Of a DNA stretch of 64,000 nt, positions 21,816 to 33,374 are shown piece by piece. This DNA comes from Closterium sp. NIES-65. Its lineage: Eukaryota > Streptophyta > Zygnematophyceae > Desmidiales > Closteriaceae. The stretch's first letter is position 1. Every line of letters starts with the position of its first letter. Under the pieces are notes generated by a model that was not told where the DNA came from, did no database searches, and saw nothing but the letters and a program-made list of their open reading frames with translations. The position numbers and the translations under genes were made by a program. Location of the stretch: the NCBI GenBank assembly GCA_948144175.1, contig CANXME010000106.1, forward strand, positions 3,844,001-3,908,000. Direction: 5' to 3'.

Positions 21816-22029
21816 TCTTACTTGTACTCTTGCATATATATATACTTGCTCTTGCTTGTTTAGTGTTATATATATATATGTGCACTCCTGCATGTGAACT
21901 GGCCTTGTGGCCTTGACTTTGTGCTCGGACTGTGTGGTGACTTTGTGATCCACCCTGAGCTTGCTTTGCTTTGCTTTGCTTGACTGGTCTTGTGACCCCT
22001 TGTTCTCCCCCACTTTGCCTATGGGGGTG

Positions 22030-22160
22030 TGTCAGAACATATAGCTTTTGCATATTGTGTAGGCTATAGTGGGGTAGCCCATATGGGGTACAACCCAATT
22101 AGGGTGAGTACTTGTACTCACTTCTTTCATAGTTCATTCATTCTTGCTCAACTTTTCTCA
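22030..22160 (+). repeat. Copia-B 3' LTR (131 bp)
   Basis: Begins TGTCAGAACATATAG after purine tract ATGGGGGTG, ends ACTTTTCTCA, followed by target duplication ACAAA. Confidence 0.95.
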
Positions 22161-22908
22161 ACAAAAACAACATAACACCCAGAATTTGAATTCACGATAC
22201 AATAACATAACAATGAACCTAATTCATCTGTTAAGTACAATCGCTATTTTTCCTACAACTGTCAGACAGCTCCCAACTCTATCGCGACGCACAGCTTCGG
22301 AATAACACACCCACCCTGTTTGTGATTGATTTCTGATTGTGAATGGCAAGAACCACCCACTTACTGCCACGTCTGCAAATTGTGCTCAACTTCCGAAGTT
22401 GAGCACCGAACGTTTTGAGAGACCCAACACGTGGCTTCGTCAAACATGGCCCATTCAACTACAGATCACTTCCCTAAACTACACTACCCCGTCGATCGAC
22501 TATAATTCGCCACCACGCTGCCCCAACCAGCCGATTCACGGTCATTCACGACATGAACTCCAACCTAGAAATCGAAGCCAACACCCCACCACGCGGCATC
22601 CGGCGGTATCACATTTTTATGATGGCAGGAACACGGGCCGCGTGCGGGCCAGGCGCGGGCTGTAAGGGCTGCGGGCGGGCCTAGCGCGGGCTTTACGAGC
22701 TGGGTGCGGGCCTGAAGTGGGCGGTACGGGCTGCGCTACGGCCTGGCGCGTGCTGTACGTGCTTCGTGACGGGCCTACGCGGGCTGTACTGGCAGCTAGG
22801 GCACGGTCAGGGGGCGTCGTACGTGACTAGGAAGGAAAATCGCGTCTAGGGCAGAAAAAGGAACCGTCTTGCCTAGAGCACGGTTTCGAATTTCGCGTTT
22901 CTCCTAGG
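22161..22908. other. Spacer, AT-rich then GC-rich (possible leader remnant of element H)
   Basis: 22161-22600 is ordinary sequence with no gene seen. 22630-22800 is a decayed GC-rich repeat of GCGGGCCT/GGGCTGTA type. If F (22909-50143) is removed, this GC-rich part joins the GGCGCGACTCGGGC sequence at 50149, which matches the leader of the A/B family on the minus strand. The GC-rich stretch may therefore be the leader of the older element H. That join is inference. Confidence 0.4.
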
Positions 22909-23335
22909 TGTTGGGAACAAATAAGTTAAGCGCCTCTGTCGTGTCAGAATTCAAGACACAAAACGAAGCAGCTCAAGTCGAAGCATCGCGAGTCAACCAA
23001 GGTGGTTGACGTAACCGTCGGAGGTTACGGGAAAGTCAATGGTCAGCGACCTTTGACCTGACACAGCGTGACAGCAAGGACAAACAACTAACTCGACATT
23101 GAGCAGTTGCCCGAGTCGCACTGTATCGAACCGCAACAGTAAAATTAGTTTTAATGTCTCTTCATATTCTCTGTACTCATCTATTTATATTCTTGTATCT
23201 CTTTGCTTTAATCAACTTACTTTGCCCTCACATACCAGCGCAAGGTGGTTCAAAGACTTCATTCATCGCTTCCGCTATTACAACATCTACTCAGACTTTA
23301 ACTCTACAAAGATCCTAGGGCACCTCAGCCCAACA
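22909..23335 (+). repeat. Element F 5' LTR (427 bp)
   Basis: Begins TGTTGGGAACAAATAAG and ends CAGCCCAACA, directly before primer site TGGTATGAGAGC. It matches 49732-50143 and, in reverse, resembles the LTRs of G. Confidence 0.95.
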
Positions 23336-23349
23336 TGGTATGAGAGCAA
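23336..23349 (+). other. Element F primer binding site
   Basis: TGGTATGAGAGCAA, a one-base variant of the initiator tRNA-Met site. Confidence 0.85.
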
Positions 23350-23394
23350 TTAGAGTTAAAATTCATTATTCAACACTCAGTACATCAAGAAGAC

Positions 23395-24754
23395 ATGTCT
23401 ACTAGAAAGGAGAGGAGCTCCTCCAACGGCTCTCCCGGTACTACTCCTACTCCACCTCCTGCCTCTGGCCTACAGAAAGAGGAGGGGACAACGACGAGAC
23501 CAGCAGCTGGGTCCACGGAAACACCCGCAAATCAAGGCGCGGGCTTCGATCCAAGCATGATGGAGAAATTTTTCTCCTTCATGTCCTTCTACGAGCAGCA
23601 CCAGCAAGGAGCACCTGCGCAATCAAACAACAGCAACAACAACAACAACAACGTGACACCTATGAGTCTCGATGGCTCATCTTACGCGCGCGGGAATCAA
23701 CATCAACAACCTACCTTTGCTCCGTACGAGCCCCAGCGTGGCTCCGTCAGCTTTATGCTGCAACCACAACCTGCACCGGGACAAGAGAGAGCACTAGACG
23801 CATTACAAGTTCAGTCGCAATTCGCGCACGTTTTAAAATTGCAAACGACAAAGCCCTTTGACGGAAAAGACTTCTTCACCTGGTCTTTCGAATTCGAGCT
23901 AATGATGGAAGGAGCGCAGATCCTTGGCTTCTTCGACGGGTCCCTGCCATATCCAACAAACGGCACACAATATGAGAAGCAGCAGTATACTTATCAATCG
24001 ATGATGGCGTACACTATACTACTGAGGAACATCACCCCGACTTAACAGCAGAACATCAGGCCTTACCGAGGCTACGGCAACTCCGCGGAGCTCGCGTACA
24101 ACCACTTGAAGAACCTGTATCAAGCAACAGACAGTGTAAACCAAAGCCGGTTAATGGCACAGCTGACTACAATCGAAATGAAACCAGGCGAGAAAGGCAT
24201 GGAGTATATCAGTCGCTGCCGCGAGCTACGCGACAGGCTCCTTCGATGTGGAGGTTCAATTTCAGAAGACGCCTTCGTCACGGTCGTCATCGGCGGTCTC
24301 GGCCCTCACTGGCGCTCCACTCGCGCCATACTACGAGCACACGGAAGAATCTCCGAAGCAGCACTCTGCGCCGAAATCCATGCCGAGCGGCAGGACATGG
24401 ACCTGCAAGAAGAACGACATAAGAAGAAAGCATCAGTACCAGAATTCGCCTTTCACACCCAGCGACGCTACAACAACAGCAGCAATCGACAACAACAACA
24501 ACCGAAACCAGTACCTCCATTTTGCCATATCTGCAAGACTTCAGGGCATCCTCGCACGCACTGCCCGTATCGCCATCAACCGACAACACCACAGCGTCAA
24601 CTCCGCCCTTCGAGCAGCCAAGTCACCTCGACGCAAGCAGCTCCAACAACTTCAGTCCAAGCTTCAACGACTTCAACAGGACAACCTGCGCAAAAACCAA
24701 GAAATATCGTAAACTGCATGGTCAATATAACCGACTCCTGCACAACCGAGTCAC
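23395..24754 (+). pseudogene. Element F gag (nonsense at 24043; cut by C)
   Basis: Starts MSTRKERSSSNGSPG, the same start as G's MATNKERSSPNGSSG. Glutamine/asparagine-rich N-terminus, then a copia Gag core (FDGKDFFTWSFEFELMMEGA), then a classical zinc knuckle CHICKTSGHPRTHC (C-X2-C-X4-H-X4-C) near 24522-24565. TAA at 24043 replaces the CAA of G. The sequence runs into element C at 24755 and continues at 33375. Confidence 0.9.
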
Positions 24755-24886
24755 TGTCAGAACATTATAGCTTATGCTGTTGTGTAGGCTATAGTGGGGT
24801 ATCCCATTGGGGGTACAACCCAATTAGAGTTTCCTATATGTACTCACTTCATTCATAGTTCATTCATTCACGTTCTCATCTTCACA
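24755..24886 (+). repeat. Copia-C 5' LTR (132 bp)
   Basis: TGTCAGAACATTATAG to CATCTTCACA. It pairs with 33243-33374. Confidence 0.95.
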
Positions 24887-24901
24887 TGGAATCAGAGCAG
24901 G
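24887..24901 (+). other. Copia-C primer binding site
   Basis: TGGAATCAGAGCAGG, one base from the initiator tRNA-Met site. Confidence 0.85.
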
Positions 24902-24974
24902 TCCCCTCCTAGGGAGTGTTTCTAGGGCCCACCGAAGCGCGCCCCGAGGCGCGCTTTCTTTTTTAACGACCCTT

Positions 24975-26010
24975 CGTGTCGCCCTTCCCCTCGCGGCCTC
25001 GCCGCCCTTCCCTGCGGCCCCGCCGCCCCTCTCTCGCGGCCCCGCCACCCTTACGACGCGGCCCCGCCGCCCTTCTCCACGCGGCCCCGCCGCCCTTCAG
25101 TCGCGGCCCCGCCGCCCTTCACTCGCGGCCCCGCCGCCCTCCCGACGCGGCCCCGCCGCCCTCTTGTCGCGGCCCCGCCGCCCTCTCGACGCGGCCTCGC
25201 CGCCCTCTTGACGCGGCCCCGCCGCCCTTCAGTCGCGGCCCCGCCGCCCTCTCGACGCAGCCCCGCCGCCCTCTCGACGCGGCCCCGCCGCCCTCTCGAC
25301 GCGACCCCGCCGCCCTTCAGTCGCGGCCCCGCCGCCCTCTCGACGCGGCCCCGCCGCCCTCTCAACGCGGCCCCGCCGCCCTCTTGACGCGGCCCCGCCG
25401 CCCTTCAGTTGCGGCCCCGCCGCACCGACGTAGCGGCCCCGCCGCCCTCTCGACGCGGCCCTGCCGCCCTCTTGACGCGGCCCCGCCGCCCTTCAGTCGC
25501 GGCCCCGCCGCCCTCTCGACGCGGCCCCGCCGCCCTCTCGACGCGGCCCCGCCGCCCTCTTGACGCGGCCCCGCCGCCCTTCAGTTGCGGCCCCGCCGCA
25601 CCCACGTAGCGGCCCCGCCGCCCTCTCGACGCGGCCCCGCTGCCCTCTCGACGCGGCCCCGCCGCCCTCTCTACGCGGCCCCCGCCCTCTCTACGCGGCC
25701 CCGCCGCCCTACCTACGCGGCCCTGCCGCCCTTGCGTCGCCGCCCAGCACCGGCCGAGCCGCCCAGCAGCAGCCGTGCCGCCCAGCAGCAGCCGAGCCGC
25801 CCAGCATCAGCCGAGCCGCCCAGCAGCAGCCGAGCCACCCAGCAGCAGCCGGGCCGCCCAGCATCAGTCGAGCCGCCCAGCAGCAGCCAAGCCGCCCAGG
25901 AGCAGCCGAGCCGCCCAGGAGCCGCCGAGCCGCCCAGCAGCAGCCGAGCCGCTCAGCAGCTGCCGAGCCGCCCAGGAGCCGCCGAGCCGCCCTACTACCG
26001 GGTCGCCCGA
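24975..26010 (+). repeat. GC-rich tandem array in the Copia-C leader
   Basis: About 760 bp of 22-bp units with the core GCGGCCCCGCCGCCCTCTCG, then about 270 bp of CCGAGCCGCCCAGCAGCAG repeats. The most homogeneous of the leader arrays here. Confidence 0.92.
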
Positions 26011-26091
26011 CCTGCCCTGTCTGGTGAGCACGGCACCGCCCCACTGCTACTGCGTCCCCTTCCCCACTGCTTGCACTGCTAGTCTGTCGTC

Positions 26092-27879
26092 ATGGCTACC
26101 CCCAGTGTCCTCGCTTTTGACGCTGAGGGTCGAGCCATTGACTTTGAGGTCTGGGTCGACGACCTGCAGCTGTATTTACAGTGCGATAGGGCAGACGGTC
26201 TTTCTCTCTTTGACCTCACCTCTGGCGCCTCTCCTGCTCCTGCTGCTGATGCTGACCCCACTGTTTGCTCTCAGTGGGCCACCCGCGATGCTGCTGCACG
26301 TCTTGCTGTGCGTCGCCACCTCCCTACCACTGAGCGCGCGCACTTTAGTCAGTACAAGAGTGCTCAGACCTTGTACGACGGTGTAGTTGCGCGCTACTCT
26401 TCCCCTGCCACTGCTGCACTGAGCCGTCTCATGCTACCGTACCTCTTTCCTGATCTCACTGCCTTTCCCACTGTCGCTGACCTCATTACGCACCTCCGCA
26501 CTAGTGACACTCGCTACCGCGCCGCCCTTCCTGCTGAGTTCTGCGCCAAGAACCCCCCCCCATGTACATCGCTCTCTATTACATAGTCACTCGCCTCCCT
26601 AACTCCCTTCGCGTACACAGGGACCACTTTCTCTCAGTCTGTCCCACCACTCTCACTGTTGATCTCCTTGAGAAGGCCCTCCTAGCGGCAGAGAAGAGCA
26701 TAGTCGCTGTAGGAGCCTCCCGTGGAGACCCGCGCACCCCCATCTTTGAGGGGTGTTCTCCTTCCCCCCTGCTGCCCTCTGTTGCCTCTACCGCTGCTGC
26801 CGACCTGTTTGGTCTTGAGTCGGTCGGCGCGGCATCTGCCCCTAGCGGGAGACGCCGCCCTGGCAAGGGCAAGGGGGGCAAGGGCGCGGGTGGAGCTGGC
26901 GGTGGCGTTGGAGGTGGCGGTGGAGGCGGCGGAGGGAGTGGGGGTGGCGGTGGGAGTGGTGGCGGGAGTGGTGGCGGTGGCGGCGGCAGCGGCGGCGGAG
27001 GTGGTGGCGGCGGAGGCGGTGGGAGCGGAGGCGGTGGTGATGGCGGAGGTGGAGGCGGTGGTGGCGGAGGAGGTGGAGCTGGTCGGGGTAGTGCCCCGCA
27101 GCGGAGCGGCTGTGGTGGTGGTCCGCGGCAGCAGCAGCAGCAGCAGCAGCGTTCTCGGGACGTCCCCACGCCTCTGCAGCTCCGTGAGTGGTACACGCAG
27201 AGTCAGCGTGGTGGAGGCTTTAGCCCGTGCACCTACGTTCTTCGCAGCGGCGACCGCGCGGGTGAGCAATGTGGGGGTGCCCACTCCACCCGGCGCTGCT
27301 TTGGCCGCCTGACGGACGCGTGGCGTCAGCAGTTCCCTGACGCTTCTGAGATCCCCCGCTGGGGAGAGCTGTCTAGAGCTGGTGTAGCGATCTTTGAGCT
27401 AGACTTTGATGCTATCCTTGCTGCCATGTATGCTGTGTCTATTAGTGATGAGGGTGACTGTTACCGGTGTTTCCCGCCCGACCCGGGCATTGGTACGGCT
27501 GCGCTAGGTGCTTGTGACACTGCTGCGCTCTCAGGTGCTGGTGAGGCTTCGCTCTCAGGTACTGGTGAGGCTGCGCTCTCAGGTACTGGTGAGGCTGCGC
27601 TCTCAGGTACCGCGTCGGCTTCAGCCTCCCTCACCTTTACTCTTGACTCTGGGGCTTCTCGCTCCTTCTTTCAGGACCGCACCACACTCACGCCGCTTGG
27701 CCGGCCGGTTGCGGTCTCCCTGGCTGACCCCTCTGGGGGTCCTGTCCTCTCTCACTTCTCCACTGTCCTACCGTGTCCAGCTGCCCCCTCGGGCACCCTG
27801 TGTGGTCTGTACCTCCCATCGTTCTCGACGAACTTGGTGAGTGGGGCTGCCCTACAGGATGCGGGGGTTCACCAGTTTA
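26092..27879 (+). pseudogene. Copia-C gag and start of protease (C9 frameshift, then solo LTR)
   Basis: MATPSVLAFDAEG start. The frame is lost at a run of nine C residues near 26553-26561 and resumes with MYIALYYIVTRLP. Glycine-rich tail 26890-27090, glutamine run, C-X13-C-X3-H-X4-C cluster near 27228-27300, then protease LDSGASRSFF near 27640. The solo LTR enters at 27880 and coding continues at 28761. Confidence 0.9.
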
Positions 27880-28755
27880 TGTTAGAGATTAAGGATCGAG
27901 TCTGTGAAGATTAGGAGCCTAAATTTCTCAAAATCGTTGGCTTAGAATTCTGGACAGAAACCGCGAATTCACAAGAAACGTTGTCGACGAAACGTGCACA
28001 GTTAAAACTTCATTAAACTCAGATATGTTGTAGCTATAGTCTGTGGCTACAATTCGCAATTTGAATCGCATCCAAAGGTGAAGTATTTCTTGACTTATGA
28101 ATTTCGGCGCACAGGGGGGTATGCTGCCATAGAATCTTAACTCAATCACAAGAGTCTCACACAAGTTCACAATTCCACACAAGGAAGTTAAAGTAGCACT
28201 AAACCAGGTGGGATGGGATGAGGAGGACGAGAGGGAAGGTCCCAAGACAGTCCCCAACCAAGGAAACCCCATGCCACACAATTCCCCTCTCCATAGGCAA
28301 CCCCACTTTCACTTTTGTCACTTTCCCAACCCATGCCATCCACCTTAACCCAACTTGGCCACACTTGCCAACCTGGTTTGGTTTCTCCCAACCACTTGGC
28401 AGCATCTACAGTGATGTTGACGAATTTCCCAACCCCCAAAAGTCTGTACCCCATATTGAGTCAACCCCACAACTTCCCATAGTCACCACAACCAAATATC
28501 AAAAGCATACGAACTCCAACGTTCGTAACTTTCTTGTTCGTGCTCCGATTGAAGCGACACTTGGTTCGTCGGAAAGCTCTTGAGCAGAGGAGTCACTTCA
28601 GATATCTGCTCAAGCCAAATAACATTCACACACACTCAGAAAAACCAAACCGCACAAAACACAAATTCTTGCACACGCTCACACCACGCATGCAACGCAC
28701 GAACATATGATGGGAGGTAGACAGACGTGAATGCAAATGATAGCATCACATAACA
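27880..28755. repeat. Solo LTR (876 bp) inside Copia-C
   Basis: Starts TGTTAGAGATT and ends CACATAACA, so the termini form the perfect inverted pair TGTTA/TAACA. Flanked by GTTTA on both sides (27875-27879, 28756-28760), and its removal restores the protease frame seen in B. There is no second terminal repeat, primer site or coding frame inside, which fits a solo LTR left by LTR-LTR recombination. It is unrelated to the other LTRs here. Orientation cannot be fixed. Confidence 0.8.
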
Positions 28756-28760
28756 GTTTA

Positions 28761-31700
28761 CTCCTGCGAGTCAGCGGGTGACCCACTGCACGGACGCGCG
28801 CACAGGTCGGCACCTGGCCACGTTCTCCCGTCGGCCGGGGTCGAGCCTCTACACCCTGACCACTGAGTCTCCTCCTGTCCTTGTGTCTGGCCAGGTAGCT
28901 GCGTCGGGTCAGGTGCTTGCTACTGCGTCCAGGTCTGGTCCTGAGTCTGCCCCCTGCTCGTGTCGTCTCCTGTCTCACGAGTCTCTCCTGTGGCACCACC
29001 GTCTTGGCCACCCCTCCTTGCCCCGTCTCAGGGACATGGCTTCCCGTGTCCTTGTCTCTGGTCTTCCCCGGTCTCTCCCTCCCCTTCCTTCGGGGCCAGG
29101 ACCTTCCTGTGTCCCTTGTGTCGAGGGGCGCCTCCGGGCTGCCCCCCACTCCTCACAGTTTCCTCCGACAGAGGCTCCTCTGCAGACGCTTCACATGGAC
29201 GTGTGGGGCCCGGCCCGCGTCCGTGGACAGGGTCACGAGCGCTACTTTCTGCTGGTGGTTGACGACTACTCGCGTTTCACCACAGTCTTCCCCTTGCGCA
29301 GCAAGGGTGATGTCACTGAGGTGTTGATCGACTGGATCCGCGCAGCTCGTCTCCAGCTCAGGAGGAGCTTCGGCTCAGACTTTCCTGTTCTGCGTCTGCA
29401 CTCTGACCGAGGCGGAGAGTTTTCCTCTGGCCTTCTGCGAGCCTACTGTCGTGCACAGGGCATCCGCCACTCCTTTACGCTTCCGGACTCTCCACAACAA
29501 AATGGGACGTCGCTCCGCATTGGCATGGTCATGGACGTCGCTCGTACGTCCATGATGCATGCGGCTGCCCCCCATTTTCTGTGGCCGTTTGCGGTACGGT
29601 ACGCGGCGCATCAGATCAACCTTCACCCCGGGGTTTCCCGGCCGGGGAAGGTCCGTACCTCCCCGGCCCTCCTGTGGACTGGGACGGTCGGCGATGCGTC
29701 TGTGTTCCGTGTCTGGGGATCTCGGTCGTTTGTCCGCGACTTGTCTGCGGACAAGCTGTCCCCTCGTGCTGCTCCCTGTGTCTTCCTTGGCTTCTCCCCT
29801 GACGCTCCAGGGTGGCAGTTCTACCACCCCTCCTCTCGTCGTGTTCTGTCCTCCCAGGACGTCACGTTCGACGAGTCAGTCCCCTTCTACCGCCTCTTCC
29901 CCTACCGCACTCCTTCCCTCCCCAAGCCACCGGACTTCCTTCTGCCAGGTCCCCCCCCGGTAGATCCCCTCCCCCCTCAGGTTCCTGCCCCTTCAGGTGT
30001 GTCCCTGGTTGACACAGTCGAGCCGGTCGAGGTTGCTGGTGACTCTGGTACTCCTGCGGGTGCTGAGCCTAGGGGTGCTGACTCTGGGGGTGCAGTGCGC
30101 GTGGGTGCTGAGCCTGGGGGTGCTGAGTCTGGGGGTGCTGCGACTGGGGGTGCTGCGCCTGGGGGTGCTGAGCCTGGGGGTGCTGCGTCTGGAGTTGCTG
30201 AGCCTGGGGGTGCTGAGTCTGGGGGTGCTACGTCTGGAGCTGCTGAGCCTGGTTGTGCTGCGTCTGGGGGTGCTGTGCGCGTGGGTGCTGAGCCTGGGGG
30301 TGACGAGCCTGGGGTTGCTGAGTCTGGGGGTGCTGCGCCAGAGGGTGTTGAGCCTGGAGGTGCTACGTCTGGAGCTGCTGCGCCGGGAGGTGCGGAGCCT
30401 ACGGCCACTGGACCTCCCCTTGTGGCGTCTGGCGGTGCTGGGCCTGGAGGTTCTCCGGGTGCTCCGTCTTGGCGGGAGCCCCTCTCTCCACAAGAGCTGC
30501 GCGAGTGGTTTGCTTGCCACTGGAGGCGTACTGCTGGAGCTGGAGCTTCTTCGGCCGCTGAGGGTGCTGGTGCCGCCGGTTCTGGAGCTGCTTGGCCTTC
30601 GGGTCCGACTGGAGCTGGAGCTGCTGAGGGTGTTGGTGCTGAGACTGCTGCTGTCTGTCCTGGCGGTGGTCCTGCTGCTGGTGCGACTGGAGGTCCTGCC
30701 GCTGGAGGTGCTGTTGGCGCTGGTGCTGCCACTGCGGGTGCCAGTGCTGTCCCTGCTGTGCCTGAAGTCCCCGCGCGGCCTCAGCCGTACTTCGTTCCGC
30801 TCCTGCAGCAGGTTCTTGGTCTTCCTCCTTCTGTAGAGTGTCTGCCGTCTGTCCAATCGCAGTCACTGTTAGAGCCGGCCTCCCCACTGCCTGCTCCCTC
30901 TCCTTACACTGGTCCTACTGGAGGTCTCGCTGAGCGTCGTGAGCTTGCGTCTCGTCCCGCGTCGCCTGTTCGTGTTGCTTGCGCTAGTGGTCGCGGTTCG
31001 CGTCAGCGTCCTCCTCCTGTCCCTGGCACGCACCGGATGTCTCTGCGTCCGTCCACAGCTCCTCTGCGTGCCCCGTTGCCTTCTCCTCCTGAGTCCTCTC
31101 TTCCTGCGCTTTCCAACCCGGAGTCGGACTCTCTTCGTGCTGCCAGTCCTACTGTCATGCGTCTTCTTGCTACTGTTGTCACTGACCCCTCTTTTGAGTC
31201 CACTGCTGCGTCTGCTCTTGTCGCTGAGCTCGTCGACTTTGCTGCTCGCTGTCGTCTAGACTACGCTGCTAGTCTTGTTGCTGAGTCTGCGTCTGTCTGT
31301 CCTCCGTCCGTCGGGGGTGAGTGTGCTCTTGGCACGGACGTCCTTAAGGACAGGCAGGAGGAGTTCTAGTGTCTGGCTGTTGCTTCACCTCATCTCGCGT
31401 CTCTACTGCTTGCCCCTGAGGGAGACCCGGATGCACTAGACATCCCGACTCCGCGCTCTTACGCGGAGGCCGTAGAGGGTCCCTACTCCTCTCAGTGGCA
31501 GGCAGCTATGGATGCAGAGATGGCTTCCTGGAAGTCCACAGGCACCTAAGTTGACGCGGTTCCCCCTCCTGGGGCGAATATCATCAGTGGCATGTGGATC
31601 TTCAGGGTGAAGCGGCCGACGGGCTCTCCACCTGTCTTCAAGGCGCGGTACGTCGCTCGTGGCTTCTGTCAGCGGCAGGGAGTTGACTACTTTCAGACCT

Positions 31701-33022
31701 TCTCTCCCACCCCGAAGATGACCACTCTTCGGGTGCTGCTACACATAGCCGCTCAGCGCGACTACGAGCTTCACTCTCTTGACTTCAGCACTGCTTTCTT
31801 GCACGGTAGCTTGCACGAAGAGATCTGGCTGCGCCGTCCACCTAGCTTCACTGGGACTTTCCCTCCTGGCACCCAGTGGAGCCTCCGACGGCCAGTCTAC
31901 GGTCTCCGCCAGGCACCGCGTGAGTGGCACGACACACTGAGGACTACGCTTGCGGCTCTTGGGTTTGCTCCCTCTACTGCTGACCCGTCGTTGTTTCTTC
32001 GCACCGACACCTCTCTGCCGTCGTTCTACATCCTCGTGTACGTCGACGACTTGGTCTTTGCCACTGCTGACACTGCTGGACTCGCCTACGTAAAGTCCGA
32101 GCTGCAGAAGAGACACACGTGCACAGACCTGGGTGAACTGCGCAGCTACCTTGGCTTGCAGATCACTCGGGACAGAGCACGCCGCACCATTACCTTGACT
32201 CAGTCACACATGGTGCAGCAGGTCCTTCAGCGCTTTGGCTTCACGTACTCCTCGCCTCAGGCCACTCCTCTGGCTTCTCGCCACTCGCTCTCAGCTCTGC
32301 CTTCGGATGAGTCCGTAGAGTCGAGTGGCCCGTACCCAGAGCTTGTTGGCTGCCTCATGTACCTGATGACCTGCACACGACCTGACCTTGCATACCCTCT
32401 GAGCATCCTTGCACGCTATGTTGCTCCTGGGAGACACCGACCAGAGCACATGGCTGCAGCGAAGAGGGTATTGCGCTACCTGTGCAATACGTCGGGCATG
32501 GGGCTAGTGCTTGGAGGGCGGAGTCTAGTGGTCCTTACAGGCCACGCGGACGCTTCTTGGGCTGACGACTAGGCTACGCAGCGGTCGTCACAGGGTTACA
32601 CCTTCAGTCTTGGTTCTAGCTCTGTCTCTTGGCGGGCTACTCGCTCGTCTTCTGTTCTCGGCTCCAGTTGTCAGGCTGAGATCTACGCCGGGGCCATGGC
32701 TGCACAGGAGCTTCGCTGGCTCACCTTCCTGCTGACTGACCTTGGAGAGGTGCCTCGTTCTCCTCCAGTGCTGTACGTAGACAACAAGGCCATGTTGGCC
32801 TTGTGTCGAGAGCAGCGCTTGGAGCACAGAACGAAGCACATTGCTCTCCGTTACTTCCTTGCTCGTAAGCTGCAGCAGCGTGGTCAGTTGCGACTTGCGT
32901 ACGTGGCCTCTGAGGCCAACACTGCTGATGTTTTCACCAAGGCACTTCCGCCTTGTGATCATCAGCGCTTCTGCACTCAGCTGGGACTTGTACTTGTCCT
33001 ACCTCACTTGCTCACCTCTTGA
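28761..33022 (+). pseudogene. Copia-C pol (stops; integrase catalytic Glu lost)
   Basis: Continues the protease/GAG-pre-integrase region (WHHRLGH near 28993), integrase (HMDVWGP, HSDRGGEF, then NGTSLRIG), a GAEPGG linker (30050-30400), reverse transcriptase (ILVYVDDLVFAT near 32030) and RNase H to a stop at 33022. Where sisters read NGIAERRIG this copy reads NGTSLRIG, so the Glu of the D,D-35-E triad is gone (29503-29523). Stops: TAG 31367, TAA 31547 and TAG 32570. Inactive. Confidence 0.92.
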
Positions 33023-33242
33023 CCTTGCTTGTATCCTTGCATATATATATACTTGCTCTTGCTTGTTTAGTCTTATATATATATATATATATATATGTCT
33101 CGTCTTGCATGCGAACTGGCCTTGTGGCCTTGACCTTGTGCTCGGACTGTGTGGTGACTTTGTGATCCACCCTGAGCTTTGCTTTGCTTTGCTTGAGTGG
33201 TCTTGTGACCCCTTGTTCTCCCCCACTTTGCCTATGGGGGTG

Positions 33243-33374
33243 TGTCAGAACATTATAGCTTATGCTGTTGTGTAGGCTATAGTGGGGTATCCCATAGGGG
33301 GTACAGCCCAATTAGGGTTTCCTATATGTACTCACTTCATTCATAGTTCATTCATTCACGTTCTCATCTTCACA
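33243..33374 (+). repeat. Copia-C 3' LTR (132 bp)
   Basis: Follows purine tract ATGGGGGTG, starts TGTCAG, ends CTTCACA, then GTCAC. Confidence 0.95.

Larger units (their letters stand above)
13016..22160 (+). mobile_element. Copia-B LTR retrotransposon with a nested insertion
   Basis: LTRs at 13016-13146 and 22030-22160 (131 bp each, about 6-8 differences) flanked by a perfect ACAAA target duplication (13011-13015, 22161-22165). The 5' LTR starts TATCAG where the 3' copy starts TGTCAG. It has a primer site, GC leader array, gag and pol as in Copia-A, and purine tract ATGGGGGTG before the 3' LTR. Element D sits inside at 15613-17202. The polyprotein has a gag frameshift, a TGA at 17376 and three CAG-to-TAG stops, but otherwise keeps one frame across the whole of pol. 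Confidence 0.96.
24755..33374 (+). mobile_element. Copia-C: element inserted in F gag-pol
   Basis: 132-bp LTRs at 24755-24886 and 33243-33374 with three differences, flanked by GTCAC (24750-24754, 33375-33379). Removing C restores the F reading frame across the join. It has a primer site, GC leader array, gag, pol and purine tract ATGGGGGTG as in A and B. A solo LTR sits inside at 27880-28755. The coding region has the C9 gag frameshift, TAG at 31367 and 32570, and TAA at 31547. Confidence 0.96.

Noticed and set aside
22339..22665. 108-codon frame in the spacer between Copia-B and F
   Set aside because: No motif, no sister copy, and it ends in decayed GC-rich repeat.
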